DNA from: JALOLG01 sp963776935
GTDB taxonomy: Bacteria > Actinomycetota > Acidimicrobiia > Acidimicrobiales > Ilumatobacteraceae
Reading direction: 5' to 3'
DNA: 64,000 nt
Assembly (NCBI GenBank): GCA_963776935.1
Contig: CAVZOP010000002.1
Coordinates: 806,001 to 870,000, forward strand
A program made the position numbers and the translations under genes. Under the pieces are notes generated by a model. It worked only from the letters and a program-made list of their open reading frames with translations. It was not told the DNA's origin and searched no databases. Position 1 is the first letter of the stretch; each line of letters starts with the position of its first letter. Of this stretch, positions 25,674-35,316 are shown one piece after another.

Positions 25674-28076
25674 ATGTCGCCTGCCCGGGTCCTTGTCATC
25701 GCCTTGCCGTGCGCCGTCGCGGCGTGCACGTTCGGGCCGCAGGAATCGAGCCGCTTCGACGAGACGACTCCCGTGACGGTGACCGTCGTCGACGAACGCG
25801 GTGCCCCCGTCGCCGGGGCGACGGTCGACGTCGTCGGCGGATCCGACGTCGAGACGGACGACCAAGGCGAGGTCGAGCTGGCCCTCAGCCGCCCGATCTC
25901 GGCGATCGTGACCGCACCGGAGACGGTGCCGGAGCCGGTGGCGATCGGGCCGCGCGACGACCAGCTCACGGTGCGCCTTTTCGACCGGGTCGGACGCGAC
26001 GGTGACGAGCGGGTCGCGCTGCACTTCGGAGGCGATGTGATGCTCGGCCGTCGCTACCAGGAGCCGACACGACCGGGCACGCCCGTCGTGGACGACTCCA
26101 CATCGGCGAGGCGTGTCGTCGAGGATCTGGGGCCGCTGACTGCGGCCGCGGATGCGACGGTCGTCAACCTCGAGACCGTCGTCGGCGAGCTCCCTCCCGA
26201 GCTCGCCTATCCCGGCAAGCGCTTCCTCCTCCAGTCGCCTCCGGTCGTTGCCGACATGCTCGACGAACTCGGCGTCGACCTCGTCACGCTCGGCAACAAC
26301 CACGCCTTCGACTGGAAGGACGAAGGCGTGGTGTCGACGCTCGAAGCGCTCGATGAAGCCGGGATGCCATCGGTCGGATCGGCGCTCACCACGGCCGAGT
26401 CGCAGCGCGGGGTGCTGGTCGACGCGGCCGGTGCGTCGATCGGTGTGGTGTCGATGACGACGGTCAATGGTGACTTCGTCAACGACCAACTCCCCACCGC
26501 CGAGGACCCGATCCCGGCCGACCTTCCGCCGTCGGAGTCCTGGCAATACCAGCCCCGGGTCGTCTCGTACGGTGCGGAGGGCGAGGCCGGCTACCTGGCC
26601 CCGGCGTCGCGCCGGGCGGGCGACGCGTGGGTCGAGTTCGAGCGCCTGGCGCCTTCGCTCACCGACGCCGAGCAAGCCGAGCTGTGGTCCGCGATCACCG
26701 CACCGGCGGCGTATCCGGAGCTGCAGGACTGGGTGGCGCGGCGCGGTCACGGTGGCGCCGCGCCCTACTCGGCGCGTGCCATGGCCACCGAGATCGAGCG
26801 ACTGCGGGGCGCGGGCGCCGACATCGTCGTCGCCCAGTTCCACGGCGGATTCCAGTTCGCCGAGGTCAAGAGCACGTTCCTGCGCCGCATCTCGGAGGCG
26901 GCGATCGACGCCGGCGCCGACATGGTGATCTCCCACCACCCGCACGTCCTGCAGGGTGTCGAGTGGTACCGCGGCCACCTGATCGCCTACAGCCTCGGCA
27001 ATCTCGTGTTCGACCAGGACTTCCTCGCCACGTTTCCGTCGGCGATCCTGCGCGTGGTCGTTGCCGGGGGCGAGCTCGTCGAGGCCCGCTTCCTGCCGGT
27101 GATGATCGACGACTACCGCCCGGTGGCGGTCACCGGCGAGGTCGCCGAACGCGTCGTCCGCCTGCTCGACGCCCGTTCGGCGGCACCGGCCGAGAGCGAG
27201 CGGATCGAGGTGCTCCAGGTCGGCGGCGTCCTCGTCGAGACGCAACCACCTGGCGTGGAGCCGGCGACGGTGCGATTCGAACGCAACTCCGGTGTCGTCG
27301 AACTGGACCGCCGGTCGGTCACGTCCGACGTCGTCGTCGGCGCCACCGAGCCGGCGACGCTCCCACCCTGCCTCCTGCTGCGGGCCGACCAGCTCCCCGA
27401 CGGCGTCGAGTACGGGCTCGACCTGTTTCGGTGGGGCGGGTTCGACGACAACACGGCCGACGGCGATCGGGGTGCGCCGATGCACTGGGTCACCCCCGAG
27501 TCGCCCGATCGTTGGTCGCTCGTCCAGGGCCCGACCGACGATCCCAACGACGACGCGCTCGAGCTCATCACCGACGCCAACGAACCGGTCAGCACGCGGT
27601 TCGTGGCCAGGGTGGGGGTCACCGAGCACCGGCTGTACGACACCGACGATGGGCGTCCGGCCGACGCTCCCCCGAGCTACACGATCTCACTCGACGCCCG
27701 ACGGGAGCGCGGTGAGGAGCCCGAACTGCGGTTGGTGGTCTACACCGTCGACGACGAGGACCCGACCAGTGATCCCGAGTCGACCGTGATCCGCGATGTC
27801 GACATACCGCTCCCCGTCGCCGACGGCGAGGGCTGGACCCCGATCACGATCGAATTACCGGCCGACACGTTCGCCCCGGTCGACGGCAAGACCGCCGACG
27901 CCGCCCTGCTCTACGTGGTCACGCCGCCGGCGTTCCGTGGCTTGCTGGCGATCGACAACGTGCGGATCTACGAGTGGCGCGGTGTGCCACCCACCCAGAT
28001 CGAGATGTGGACCGAGGTCGACGCGATCCGCGCTCCCGAGGCCGGCACGTACCGCATCACCGTGTCGGGGTGCTGA
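25674..28076 (+). CDS. CapA-family lipoprotein (poly-gamma-glutamate synthesis-type metallophosphatase fold)
   Basis: An 800-residue exported protein. The signal peptide ends in a lipobox (VLVIALPCAVAAC), so it should be a membrane-anchored lipoprotein. A small beta domain (about 35-95) precedes the CapA domain (about 110-490), which has LHFGGDVMLGR, TVVNLETVVGE, LGNNHAFDWKDEG, ISHHPHVLQGVEWY and YSLGNLVFD, all expected metal or active-site blocks. The last 250 residues look like beta-sandwich modules that may bind carbohydrate. Length is about twice that of plain CapA. The start is the ATG at 25674. No other capsule or polyglutamate genes lie nearby, so the substrate is open. Confidence 0.85.
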   Translation: MSPARVLVIALPCAVAACTFGPQESSRFDETTPVTVTVVDERGAPVAGATVDVVGGSDVETDDQGEVELALSRPISAIVTAPETVPEPVAIGPRDDQLTVRLFDRVGRDGDERVALHFGGDVMLGRRYQEPTRPGTPVVDDSTSARRVVEDLGPLTAAADATVVNLETVVGELPPELAYPGKRFLLQSPPVVADMLDELGVDLVTLGNNHAFDWKDEGVVSTLEALDEAGMPSVGSALTTAESQRGVLVDAAGASIGVVSMTTVNGDFVNDQLPTAEDPIPADLPPSESWQYQPRVVSYGAEGEAGYLAPASRRAGDAWVEFERLAPSLTDAEQAELWSAITAPAAYPELQDWVARRGHGGAAPYSARAMATEIERLRGAGADIVVAQFHGGFQFAEVKSTFLRRISEAAIDAGADMVISHHPHVLQGVEWYRGHLIAYSLGNLVFDQDFLATFPSAILRVVVAGGELVEARFLPVMIDDYRPVAVTGEVAERVVRLLDARSAAPAESERIEVLQVGGVLVETQPPGVEPATVRFERNSGVVELDRRSVTSDVVVGATEPATLPPCLLLRADQLPDGVEYGLDLFRWGGFDDNTADGDRGAPMHWVTPESPDRWSLVQGPTDDPNDDALELITDANEPVSTRFVARVGVTEHRLYDTDDGRPADAPPSYTISLDARRERGEEPELRLVVYTVDDEDPTSDPESTVIRDVDIPLPVADGEGWTPITIELPADTFAPVDGKTADAALLYVVTPPAFRGLLAIDNVRIYEWRGVPPTQIEMWTEVDAIRAPEAGTYRITVSGC

Positions 28077-28099
28077 CCTGGATACGCTGAGCTCGCCGA

Positions 28100-28290
28100 T
28101 GACCCCGTTCGGGAGAGTCGACGACGCAGCCAGCGTCGCCGGCGCCGAAGGAGCAACCACCCCGGAATCTCTCAGGCGAACGGACCGAGTGGGTGAGGCA
28201 CGCGCTGGAAAGCAGCCGGCTCGACCGGCTCGCCGACGGGGAAAGCCCACACCGGGTGAAACTCTCAGGCACCGATGACAGCGGGGGCGC
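28100..28290 (+). promoter_or_regulatory. tandem glycine riboswitch upstream of gcvP
   Basis: Two glycine aptamers in series. Aptamer I has P1 arms CCGTTCG (28105-28111) and CGAACGG (28177-28183), GGGAGAG after the 5' arm, GCCGAAGGAGCAA in the middle and CTCTCAGG at 28169-28176. Aptamer II follows directly, with GCTGGAAAGC, CGACGGGGAAAGCCC and a second CTCTCAGG at 28262-28269, then GCACCGATGACAGCGGGGG. The gcvP start is about 55 bases downstream. In known cases glycine binding turns the operon on. Confidence 0.93.
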
Positions 28291-28342
28291 CGACGTGCCG
28301 TGTCGATCACGGGACGGACCGAGTTTCATCGGAGGAAGCCCC

Positions 28343-31207
28343 ATGACACAGACGCAGACCGGCTCGACGAGCATCGGCGCGCCGCCGGCCGACGACGAGT
28401 TCGTCGCCCGCCACATCGGCCCGACGCCGGCCCAGATCGAGCACATGCTGACCACGATCGGCGTGGCGTCGCTCGACGAGCTGATCGACCAGGCGGTACC
28501 GGCTTCGATCCGATTCCCCGGAGCACTCGATCTCCCCGGGCCGCGGAGCGAACGCGACGTGATCACCGAGCTCCGTGACCTCGCCCGACAGAACCGGGTG
28601 GTCACCAGCCTGATCGGGATGGGCTACACGAACACGATCATGCCGCCCGTGATCGCGCGGAACGTGTTCGAGAACCCGGCCTGGTACACCGCGTACACCC
28701 CCTACCAGCCCGAGATCAGCCAGGGTCGGCTCGAGGCCCTGCTCAACTTCCAGACGATGGTCGCCGAGCTGACCGGCCTCGACATCGCCAACGCCTCACT
28801 GCTCGACGAGGCGACCGCGGCGGCGGAGGCGATGACGATGGCCCGCCGCCTCGTGCGTGGCGCGGGCAACCGCTTCTTCGTCCATCACGACACGCACCCG
28901 CAGACGATCGCGGTGCTGACGACACGGGCCGAGCCGGTCGGCATCGAGCTCGTGGTCGGCGACGTCGACGCCCTTGCCGACGGACCGTGGTTCGGCGCCT
29001 TGTTCAGCTACCCGACATCGACTGGCTCGGTCACCGACTGGTCGACCGCGATCGAGGCGGTGCACAGCACCGGTGGGCTGGCGATCGTGGCGACCGACCT
29101 GCTCGCCTGCGTGATCATCACACCGCCCGGTCAGATCGGCGCCGACATCGTGGTCGGCTCCGCCCAACGGTTCGGGGTGCCGATGGGGTTCGGCGGGCCG
29201 CACGCCGGCTTCATCGCCGCTGGTGAGAGCGCCGCCAGGGCACTTCCGGGGCGCCTCGTGGGTGTGAGCACCGACACCGCCGGGCGCCCGGGCCTGCGGC
29301 TCGCGCTCCAGACCCGCGAGCAGCACATCCGGCGCGAGAAAGCGACGTCCAACATCTGTACCGCCCAGGTCCTGCTGGCCAACATCGCCGGCCTCTATGC
29401 CGCCTGGCACGGGCCAGAAGGCCTCGAACGCATCGCCTGGCGGGTGCACGGGCTCACGTCGGCGGTCGTAACCGGGTTGCGGGCGGCCGGACTCCGCGTC
29501 CGCCACGACACGTGGTTCGACACGGTCGTCGTCGACGGTGTCGATGCCAGATCTGTGAGTCGGGCCGCTCTCGATCTCGACCTCAACTTGAGGTTGATAT
29601 CCGAGGATGCGGTAGGGCTGACCCTCGACGAGACGTCCAGCACCGAGGTGGTGGACCGGATCCTCGCCGCCTTCGGTGGGTCGCCATCCGGTGCGGCGGC
29701 CACTGGCGACGTCGAAAGCGGGCTCCCCGTCGACTGTCGCCGTACGGGCGAGTTCCTCACCCAATCCGTGTTCGGCAGGTACCACAGCGAGCACGAGATG
29801 CTCCGCTACCTGCGCCGCCTCGCCGACAAGGACCTGGCACTCGACCGGACGATGATCCCACTCGGTTCGTGCACGATGAAGCTCAACGCCACCACCGAGA
29901 TGGTGCCGGTCAGCTGGCCCGAGTTCGCCGACATCCATCCGTACGCCCCGGCCGATCAGACCACTGGCTACCTGCTGCTGATCGCCGACCTCGAGCGCCG
30001 ACTGGCCGAGATCACCGGCTACGACGCGGTGAGCCTCCAACCGAACGCAGGGAGCCAGGGCGAGTTCGCCGGGCTGCTGGCGATCCGCGCCTACCACCGC
30101 AGCCGCGGCGACGCACAGCGCACGGTCTGCCTGATCCCGTCGAGTGCGCACGGCACCAACGCCGCCAGTGCCGTGATGGCCGGCTTCGAGGTGGTCGTCG
30201 TGGCGTGTGACGACCACGGCAACATCGACGATGCCGACCTCACGGCCAAGATCGCCGCCGCGGCCGATCGGCTCGGGGCGATCATGGTCACGTATCCCTC
30301 GACGCACGGTGTGTTCGAGGAAGGCATCACCGAGCTGTGCCGGGCGGTGCACGATGCGGGCGGCCAGGTCTACGTCGACGGTGCCAACCTGAACGCCCTC
30401 GTCGGCGTCGCCCGGCCCGGGTCGTTCGGCGCCGACGTCAGCCACTTGAACCTGCACAAGACGTTCTGCATCCCCCACGGCGGGGGCGGTCCGGGCGTCG
30501 GGCCGATCGGGGTTCGGGCCCATCTCGCCGACTTCCTCCCCGGCGATCCGCTCGCCGCCCGGGGGCCGGTCGGTCCCGTCGCCGCAGCACGGTACGGGTC
30601 GGCCGGCATCCTGCCGATCCCCCTGGCGTATCTCTCGCTGATGGGCGCGGCCGGCCTGACCCGGGCGACGCACGTGGCGATCGCGGCTGCCAACTACGTG
30701 GCGACGCGACTGGCGGCCCACTATCCCGTGCTCTACACCGGTGCCCACGGACGTGTCGCCCACGAGTGCATCATCGACCTGCGCCCGATCACACGCGCCT
30801 GCGGAGTGACCGTCGACGACGTGGCGAAGCGGCTGATCGACTACGGCTTCCACGCACCGACGATGAGCTTTCCGGTGGCCGGCACGTTGATGATCGAGCC
30901 GACCGAGAGCGAAGACCTCCGCGAGCTCGATCGCTTCTGCGACGCGATGGCCGCGATCCGCGACGAGATCCGCCGGGTCGAGTCCGGCGAGTGGTCCGTC
31001 GACGAGAGTCCGTTGCGCCACGCGCCGCACACCGCCGAGGACGTGACGGGCGCCTGGGACCGCCCGTACCCCCGGCAACTCGGGATCTATCCGGTCGATG
31101 CGCTGCGCAACTCGAAATACTTCCCGCCCGTATCTCGCATCGACTCTGCGTACGGCGACCGCAACCTGGTGTGCTCGTGCGAACCGCTCGAGGCGTATGC
31201 CCAGTAG
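28343..31207 (+). CDS. gcvP: glycine dehydrogenase (decarboxylating), P protein of the glycine cleavage system
   Basis: A 954-residue single-chain P protein, the usual length for the fused alpha-beta form. The N-terminal half has FVARHIGPTPAQIEHML and YTPYQPEISQGRLEALLNFQ; the C-terminal half carries the PLP lysine in HLNLHKTFCIPHGGGGPG. The ATG at 28343 has a GGAGGAAG site eight bases before it. The enzyme decarboxylates glycine and loads the aminomethyl group onto the lipoyl arm of GcvH. It is separate from gcvH and gcvT, which lie 2-6 kb away on the other strand, and is the only gcv gene with the riboswitch. Confidence 0.97.
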   Translation: MTQTQTGSTSIGAPPADDEFVARHIGPTPAQIEHMLTTIGVASLDELIDQAVPASIRFPGALDLPGPRSERDVITELRDLARQNRVVTSLIGMGYTNTIMPPVIARNVFENPAWYTAYTPYQPEISQGRLEALLNFQTMVAELTGLDIANASLLDEATAAAEAMTMARRLVRGAGNRFFVHHDTHPQTIAVLTTRAEPVGIELVVGDVDALADGPWFGALFSYPTSTGSVTDWSTAIEAVHSTGGLAIVATDLLACVIITPPGQIGADIVVGSAQRFGVPMGFGGPHAGFIAAGESAARALPGRLVGVSTDTAGRPGLRLALQTREQHIRREKATSNICTAQVLLANIAGLYAAWHGPEGLERIAWRVHGLTSAVVTGLRAAGLRVRHDTWFDTVVVDGVDARSVSRAALDLDLNLRLISEDAVGLTLDETSSTEVVDRILAAFGGSPSGAAATGDVESGLPVDCRRTGEFLTQSVFGRYHSEHEMLRYLRRLADKDLALDRTMIPLGSCTMKLNATTEMVPVSWPEFADIHPYAPADQTTGYLLLIADLERRLAEITGYDAVSLQPNAGSQGEFAGLLAIRAYHRSRGDAQRTVCLIPSSAHGTNAASAVMAGFEVVVVACDDHGNIDDADLTAKIAAAADRLGAIMVTYPSTHGVFEEGITELCRAVHDAGGQVYVDGANLNALVGVARPGSFGADVSHLNLHKTFCIPHGGGGPGVGPIGVRAHLADFLPGDPLAARGPVGPVAAARYGSAGILPIPLAYLSLMGAAGLTRATHVAIAAANYVATRLAAHYPVLYTGAHGRVAHECIIDLRPITRACGVTVDDVAKRLIDYGFHAPTMSFPVAGTLMIEPTESEDLRELDRFCDAMAAIRDEIRRVESGEWSVDESPLRHAPHTAEDVTGAWDRPYPRQLGIYPVDALRNSKYFPPVSRIDSAYGDRNLVCSCEPLEAYAQ

Positions 31208-31218
31208 CTTCAACTGTC

Positions 31219-31933
31219 GTGGGTGACAACGACCAGCAGCAACGTCACGATCCGCTCGGCGACGTCATCAACCTTTTCGCAGCACCGATCGCCGGCGGGA
31301 TCCGCTCGGTCGAACAGTTCCGCCGCGGAATCGACGAGCTGTTCCGCACGATCGACAACCTCAACACCACGTTGGCCACGATCAACGAGGCGGCCAGCGC
31401 GGGTCAACCGCTTCATGTCCGACGTCGAGGAGCCGGTCCGTGCGATCCTGCCGCAGCTGACCCGCACGGTGCAGGCCGCGGATGAGCTGATCGAGTTGGT
31501 GAGCGGACCGGCGCGGCGGATCACGCCAAACGTCGTGCAGATCGTCGACACATTGAGCTCCCCCGCCTTCACGACGCTGCCGAACCAGCTCAGCGACTTC
31601 ATGAAGGTGATGGGCGACGTCAGCCGCCGCCTCGGACCGCTCGCCCAGTTCGCCGAATCGGCGGGTGGCATGTTCGGGCTCCGCCTCCCGGGTTCGTCAC
31701 GCTCCCCGCAGCCCGCCCACGCGCCCACTCTGGCGGCACTAGTCGAGCAACCGCCGGTGAGCACGACGTCGCGCCCGGTGACGCCGAAGCAGGCCGCGCC
31801 GAAGAAGACGACGGCCAGAAAGACGACAGCGAGAAAGACGACGCCAAGGAAGACGGCTCCGAGGAAGACGACCGCAACGAAGGCAACGGCGAAGGAGCCG
31901 ACCGCCAAGAAGTCGTCAGCCGAGGGGCGCTAG
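31219..31933 (+). CDS. phasin-like helical protein with Lys/Thr/Ala-rich histone-H1-like tail, frameshifted as read
   Basis: Reading 31219-31400 in one frame (VGDNDQQQRHDPLGDVINLFAAP, then IRSVEQFRRGIDELFRTIDNL) and the rest in the next frame (VNRFMSDVEEPVRAILPQL and on) gives a continuous 237-residue protein if one G of the GGG at 31401-31403 is removed. Residues 15-130 are amphipathic helix, resembling phasins or other granule-associated proteins; residues 185-237 repeat KTTARK-type units like the tail of histone H1, which could bind nucleic acid. The stop abuts the convergent gcvT stop. No polyhydroxyalkanoate genes are in the window, so the role is unknown. Confidence 0.6.
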
Positions 31934-33001
31934 TCAGCGGCCGACGAACGGCGTCGCCACGACCTCACCTGGCAGCAGGCTGCCGCGCACGTCGATCGCC
32001 AACTCATCGCCGACCGCTACCTCCGGTGGCACGAACCCGAGCGCGATGCCGTGCTCGAGCACGGGCGAGTAGTTGCCCGACGTCACCTCACCCACCACCA
32101 GTCCGTCGACGACGATCGGGCAGCCCGCCCGCGGTGGGCGGCGACCCGGCGTCGAGATGCCGACCAGCCGGCGATGAACGCCGCGGTCTCGCTCGGCGGC
32201 GAGCGCATCGCGTCCCGGGAAGTCGCCCTTGTCCCAGGCGACCACCCAACCGAGCCCGGCCTGCAGCGGTGTGATGCCGGGTCCGAGCTCGTGGCCGTGC
32301 AGCGGGAGCGCCGCTTCGAGGCGCAACGTGTCGCGGGCACCGAGCCCGGCGGGCTTGACGCCGGCCTGTTCGAGCGTGTCCCACAACGACCCCGCCAGCT
32401 CGGCCGGAACTGCGATCTCGATGCCGTCCTCACCGGTGTAGCCGGTGCCGGCAACGGTGCAGGCGGCGCCGTGCCAGATGGCGTGGGCGACCCGGAATCG
32501 TCCGACCGACGCCGCCTCCGGCCAGAACGTCTCAACCGTCGATCGCGCGTCCGGTCCCTGGACGGCGATCACGGCGCGGTCGGCGGTGGTCTCGCGTCCA
32601 CCGATCGCAGCCTGCACGCGGTCGGTGTTGGACGCGTTCGGCATCACGTCGAAGACCCCCGCTGCTCCCCCGTTCGCCGGGTGCCACCAGACGATGATGT
32701 CGTCGAGCACCGATCCGTCCGATTCGTCGAGGAGATGCGTGTACTGGGCTCGACCGGGCCTGATCTTGGACAGGTCGTTCGTGAACGCGCGCTGCAACAC
32801 GTCGTAGGCGCCGTCGCTGTCGACGCGCACCGTGCCGAGATGCGAGACGTCGAACATCACCACGCCGGACCGGCAAGCGAGGTGCTCGTCGATCGTCCCG
32901 GTGTACTCGAGCGGCATCTCCCACCCACCGAACGGCACCATCTTGGCGCCCGCCCGACGGTGGACCGCATCGAGCGGTGACCGCTCGAAGCTATCGCTCA
33001 T
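31934..33001 (-). CDS. gcvT: aminomethyltransferase, T protein of the glycine cleavage system
   Basis: A 355-residue GcvT. It starts MSDSFERSPLDAVHRRAGAKM and includes FGGWEMPLEY, the conserved MFDVSHLGTVRV, NDLSKIRPGRAQYTHLLDE (with the catalytic Asp region), GYTGEDGIEI and the C-terminal GEVTSGNYSPVLEHGIALG. It releases ammonia from the GcvH-bound aminomethyl group and transfers the methylene to tetrahydrofolate. The ATG at 33001 overlaps the stop of the upstream MerR gene by four bases, so the pair is translationally coupled. Confidence 0.95.
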   Translation of the reverse strand: MSDSFERSPLDAVHRRAGAKMVPFGGWEMPLEYTGTIDEHLACRSGVVMFDVSHLGTVRVDSDGAYDVLQRAFTNDLSKIRPGRAQYTHLLDESDGSVLDDIIVWWHPANGGAAGVFDVMPNASNTDRVQAAIGGRETTADRAVIAVQGPDARSTVETFWPEAASVGRFRVAHAIWHGAACTVAGTGYTGEDGIEIAVPAELAGSLWDTLEQAGVKPAGLGARDTLRLEAALPLHGHELGPGITPLQAGLGWVVAWDKGDFPGRDALAAERDRGVHRRLVGISTPGRRPPRAGCPIVVDGLVVGEVTSGNYSPVLEHGIALGFVPPEVAVGDELAIDVRGSLLPGEVVATPFVGR

Positions 33002-33504
33002 CCCACGACGCGGGTGCGGCTCGCGATGCTCGCATCGAGCGGCACGAGCTGGGTGTCGATGTCGTCTTTGACACACGCCAACGACAACACATTGAGTACC
33101 CCCTGGCCCTGGCGCAGGACGTCGATCAGCTCGTCACCCTGGGCCAGTACCACCGAGTTGCCGCTGATCACCAGGTGCGCCGACGCGATGTCGCCGCCGA
33201 CGTGCTTGCGCAGGTACTCGAACACATCGCGGACCGACTCGAGCTTGATGCCGGCGTCGAGCAGGGTCTTGATGACGCGCAGTTCGAGCAGGTCGCGGTA
33301 CGAGTATTGGCGCCTGCTCCCACTCCCCGAGGCGTCGGTGACCGAGGGGCGGATCAGGTCGGTGCGGGCCCAGTAGTCGAGCTGGCGATAGGTGATCCCA
33401 ACCACTTTGGCCGCCTGCGTCCCGCTGTATCCGCTCTCATTCACCGGAGCCCCTCTCGAGTCGATCGTGATCCCGTGGCTGCCCCAACCAGCGCGTCCGA
33501 ACAC
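32998..33504 (-). CDS. MerR-family transcriptional regulator (Rv1830-like position)
   Basis: A 168-residue protein with an N-terminal MerR winged helix (GYSGTQAAKVVGITYRQLDYWARTDLIRPS, then SRRQYSYRDLLELRVIKTLLDAGI) and a C-terminal region (SGNSVVLAQGDELIDVLRQGQ) of unknown ligand. The GVNES-type start a little downstream is possible; the longer start at 33504 is kept as the only one with an ATG. Context matches the second MerR gene after gcvH-garA-merR-nuclease in mycobacteria. It is coupled to gcvT and may control glycine metabolism or growth genes; that is inference. Confidence 0.85.
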   Translation of the reverse strand: MFGRAGWGSHGITIDSRGAPVNESGYSGTQAAKVVGITYRQLDYWARTDLIRPSVTDASGSGSRRQYSYRDLLELRVIKTLLDAGIKLESVRDVFEYLRKHVGGDIASAHLVISGNSVVLAQGDELIDVLRQGQGVLNVLSLACVKDDIDTQLVPLDASIASRTRVVG

Positions 33505-33745
33505 ACCGGTGTAGTTACGGGTTTGGGATTCGTGAGCCTAGGCGCGCCGCGGCGGCACGTCAACGCCGGAGGCGGTCCGTTCCTCGGAGACTGCTGTCGG
33601 TGCGCGCTGGCGCGTCAGCGGCGCAGAGCCGGCTAGGAGCCGCATCGTCCCTGAGACTGGTATTTGATGGCACATCGGCGTATAACGACACGGGTACGAC
33701 GCTGAGATACCTTGCCGGTCGGGATGGCCATTGGATGGTGTAGAG

Positions 33746-34735
33746 ATGGCAGGTCTGTTGAGTGCCCCGCAAGTGGAGTCGAAGCCTCCTTCGGACATTC
33801 TGAAGGAGTTGAACGGTGCCATCCCTCGTTCGAAGCTGGAAGTCGTCGACCTCGACTTCAACAAGGGCGACGTTTGGCTACTCGCTTCGAATCCTGCTCG
33901 TGGGATGCGGGCGATGCACGCCGCGATTCACGAAGAACTCGGTGTGGTCCTATCGAGTACTGGGCGGGGGCGCACGACGCTGGAACAGTGGACGATCTTT
34001 GGTGGGCAGCAGGCACGTTATGAGCCGTGCACGGAAGCGGTGTTCAACACGCTCACCGAACCGAACAACGATAAACCGCGGAAGCGGTGGATGAAGAAGG
34101 ATCGAGACCGGGTCCGAGCACTTTTCCTCGGACCTTGACATTCCCGACAGAGAGTTCTGGGCGAAGAAGAAGATCAACGGGGTGTTTACTACGACGGCGG
34201 CGTCGCCGGGTACGTCACCGCATGGCTGGTGGTGCGCCGACGATCTCGCCATCGGACCGTTTCCCCGCCAGGCTTCCATCGGCGCCAAGAGCGCGGTTGG
34301 ACAGTGGTTGTTCGCGCACGAGAAGGAGTTCGGTTTCGGTCATGGTCTGAAGACCGAGCCGTGGCACGTGCAGTGGTTCATGGGTGACGACATTCCCCAG
34401 GCCGTGCTCGACTTCGAGGCCATCAATGGGCGCGGGCCGGGTCCAGTCGAGACAGGGTCCGGAACGCGGGTTGGAACGCGACGAGAGATCAAGACGGAGG
34501 ACGAAGACATGCCGATAGCGCTGAAAGCGAACGACGCGCCTGCGGTGTTCACGGTCAACGGGATGATCGCGACGTGGGTGCCCGACATGGAGACATACAA
34601 CAAGTTGCTGTTCGTCGGACTCGCCCCGCCGGTCGAGAACATCAGCCCGGTCGATCGATCGTTCTTCAAGGCGCTCCGCCTCGTCGGCGAGATGCCGCCC
34701 GACTTCTCGCCCGCCGACTTCCACCAAGTCGTCTA
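33746..34735 (+). CDS. M15-family D-Ala-D-Ala peptidase / phage-type endolysin, frameshifted as read
   Basis: Two adjacent frames join into one protein of about 329 residues when one G of the GG at 34099-34100 is removed: RKRWMKK then IETGSEHFSSDLDIP. Before the join, GRGRTTLEQWTIFGGQQARY fits the M15 N-terminal part. After it, TTAASPGTSPHGWWCADDLA (His and Asp zinc ligands) and FGFGHGLKTEPWHVQW (EPWH, catalytic Glu and third ligand His) are the M15 core. The last 80 residues (MPIALKANDAPAVFTVNGM and on) look like a C-terminal module seen in phage lysins. There is no signal peptide. Base composition is lower in GC than its neighbours. It interrupts the minus-strand gcv/merR run, so it is probably a prophage remnant or domesticated lysin. 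Confidence 0.75.
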
Positions 34736-34749
34736 GCGCCAAGGACGCG

Positions 34750-35238
34750 TCAGCCGGCAAAGTCTTCCGGGCTGACGTTCTCGATGAAGTCGTGGAACTC
34801 GTCGAGGATCTCGTCGGCTTGCTCCTCGCCCTCGGGCTCGGGCTCCTGACCGACCTCGTCGATCAGTTCGTCGGCGGCGTACAACGGTGCGTCGCAACGC
34901 ACGGCGAGGGCGATCGCGTCGGACGGCCGGCTGGAGATCACCTTCGCCCCGGCGGGCGTGTCGAGATGGAGCTCGGCGTAGTAGGTGTGCTCGATCATGT
35001 CGGTCACCACGACCCGCTCGACCCGGGCGCCGAGCACCTCGAGTGTCTGCAGGAACAGGTCGTGCGTCAACGGCCGAGGCGGGGTGACGCCTTCGAGCGC
35101 GTAGTGGATCGAGCTCGCCTCCGGGCTCCCGATGTAGATCGGCAGCAGCCGGTGGCGGCCTTCCCGCTCTCGCAGGAGGACCATGGGCGTGTTGGCAGGG
35201 ATCTCGACTCGGACACCGATCAGGTCCATCAGGATCAC
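34750..35238 (-). CDS. bifunctional nuclease family protein (BFN / DUF151)
   Basis: A 162-residue protein of the BFN family. Conserved blocks are LPIYIGSPEASSIHYALEGV, RPLTHDLF, YYAELHLD and SRPSDAIALAVRCDAPLY; the tail of 30 residues is acidic. It corresponds in place and sequence type to mycobacterial Rv1829. Plant members have nuclease activity; for bacterial members the role is not settled. The start is the ATG at 35238, with another three codons in. It belongs to the pgsA-gcvH-FHA-merR-bfn run on the minus strand. Confidence 0.9.
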   Translation of the reverse strand: MILMDLIGVRVEIPANTPMVLLREREGRHRLLPIYIGSPEASSIHYALEGVTPPRPLTHDLFLQTLEVLGARVERVVVTDMIEHTYYAELHLDTPAGAKVISSRPSDAIALAVRCDAPLYAADELIDEVGQEPEPEGEEQADEILDEFHDFIENVSPEDFAG

Positions 35239-35316
35239 AAGCCGATCGTAGCGCTCCCCTGTGACGGCTGCGCGGTCGCTACCGGTGGTCTCGACCCGGT
35301 TGGCCTGCCAACCGAG

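Noticed and set aside
28796..31213. Minus-strand open frame of 805 codons opposite gcvP
   Set aside because: It is the antisense of a highly conserved enzyme; the plus-strand gene is certain.
33505..33745. tRNA gene or attachment site next to the M15 lysin insertion
   Set aside because: No cloverleaf could be folded by eye and no matching repeat was found at the other end.
33746..34735. Complete prophage around the lysin gene
   Set aside because: Flanking genes are conserved chromosomal genes; no integrase, capsid, terminase or holin is seen.
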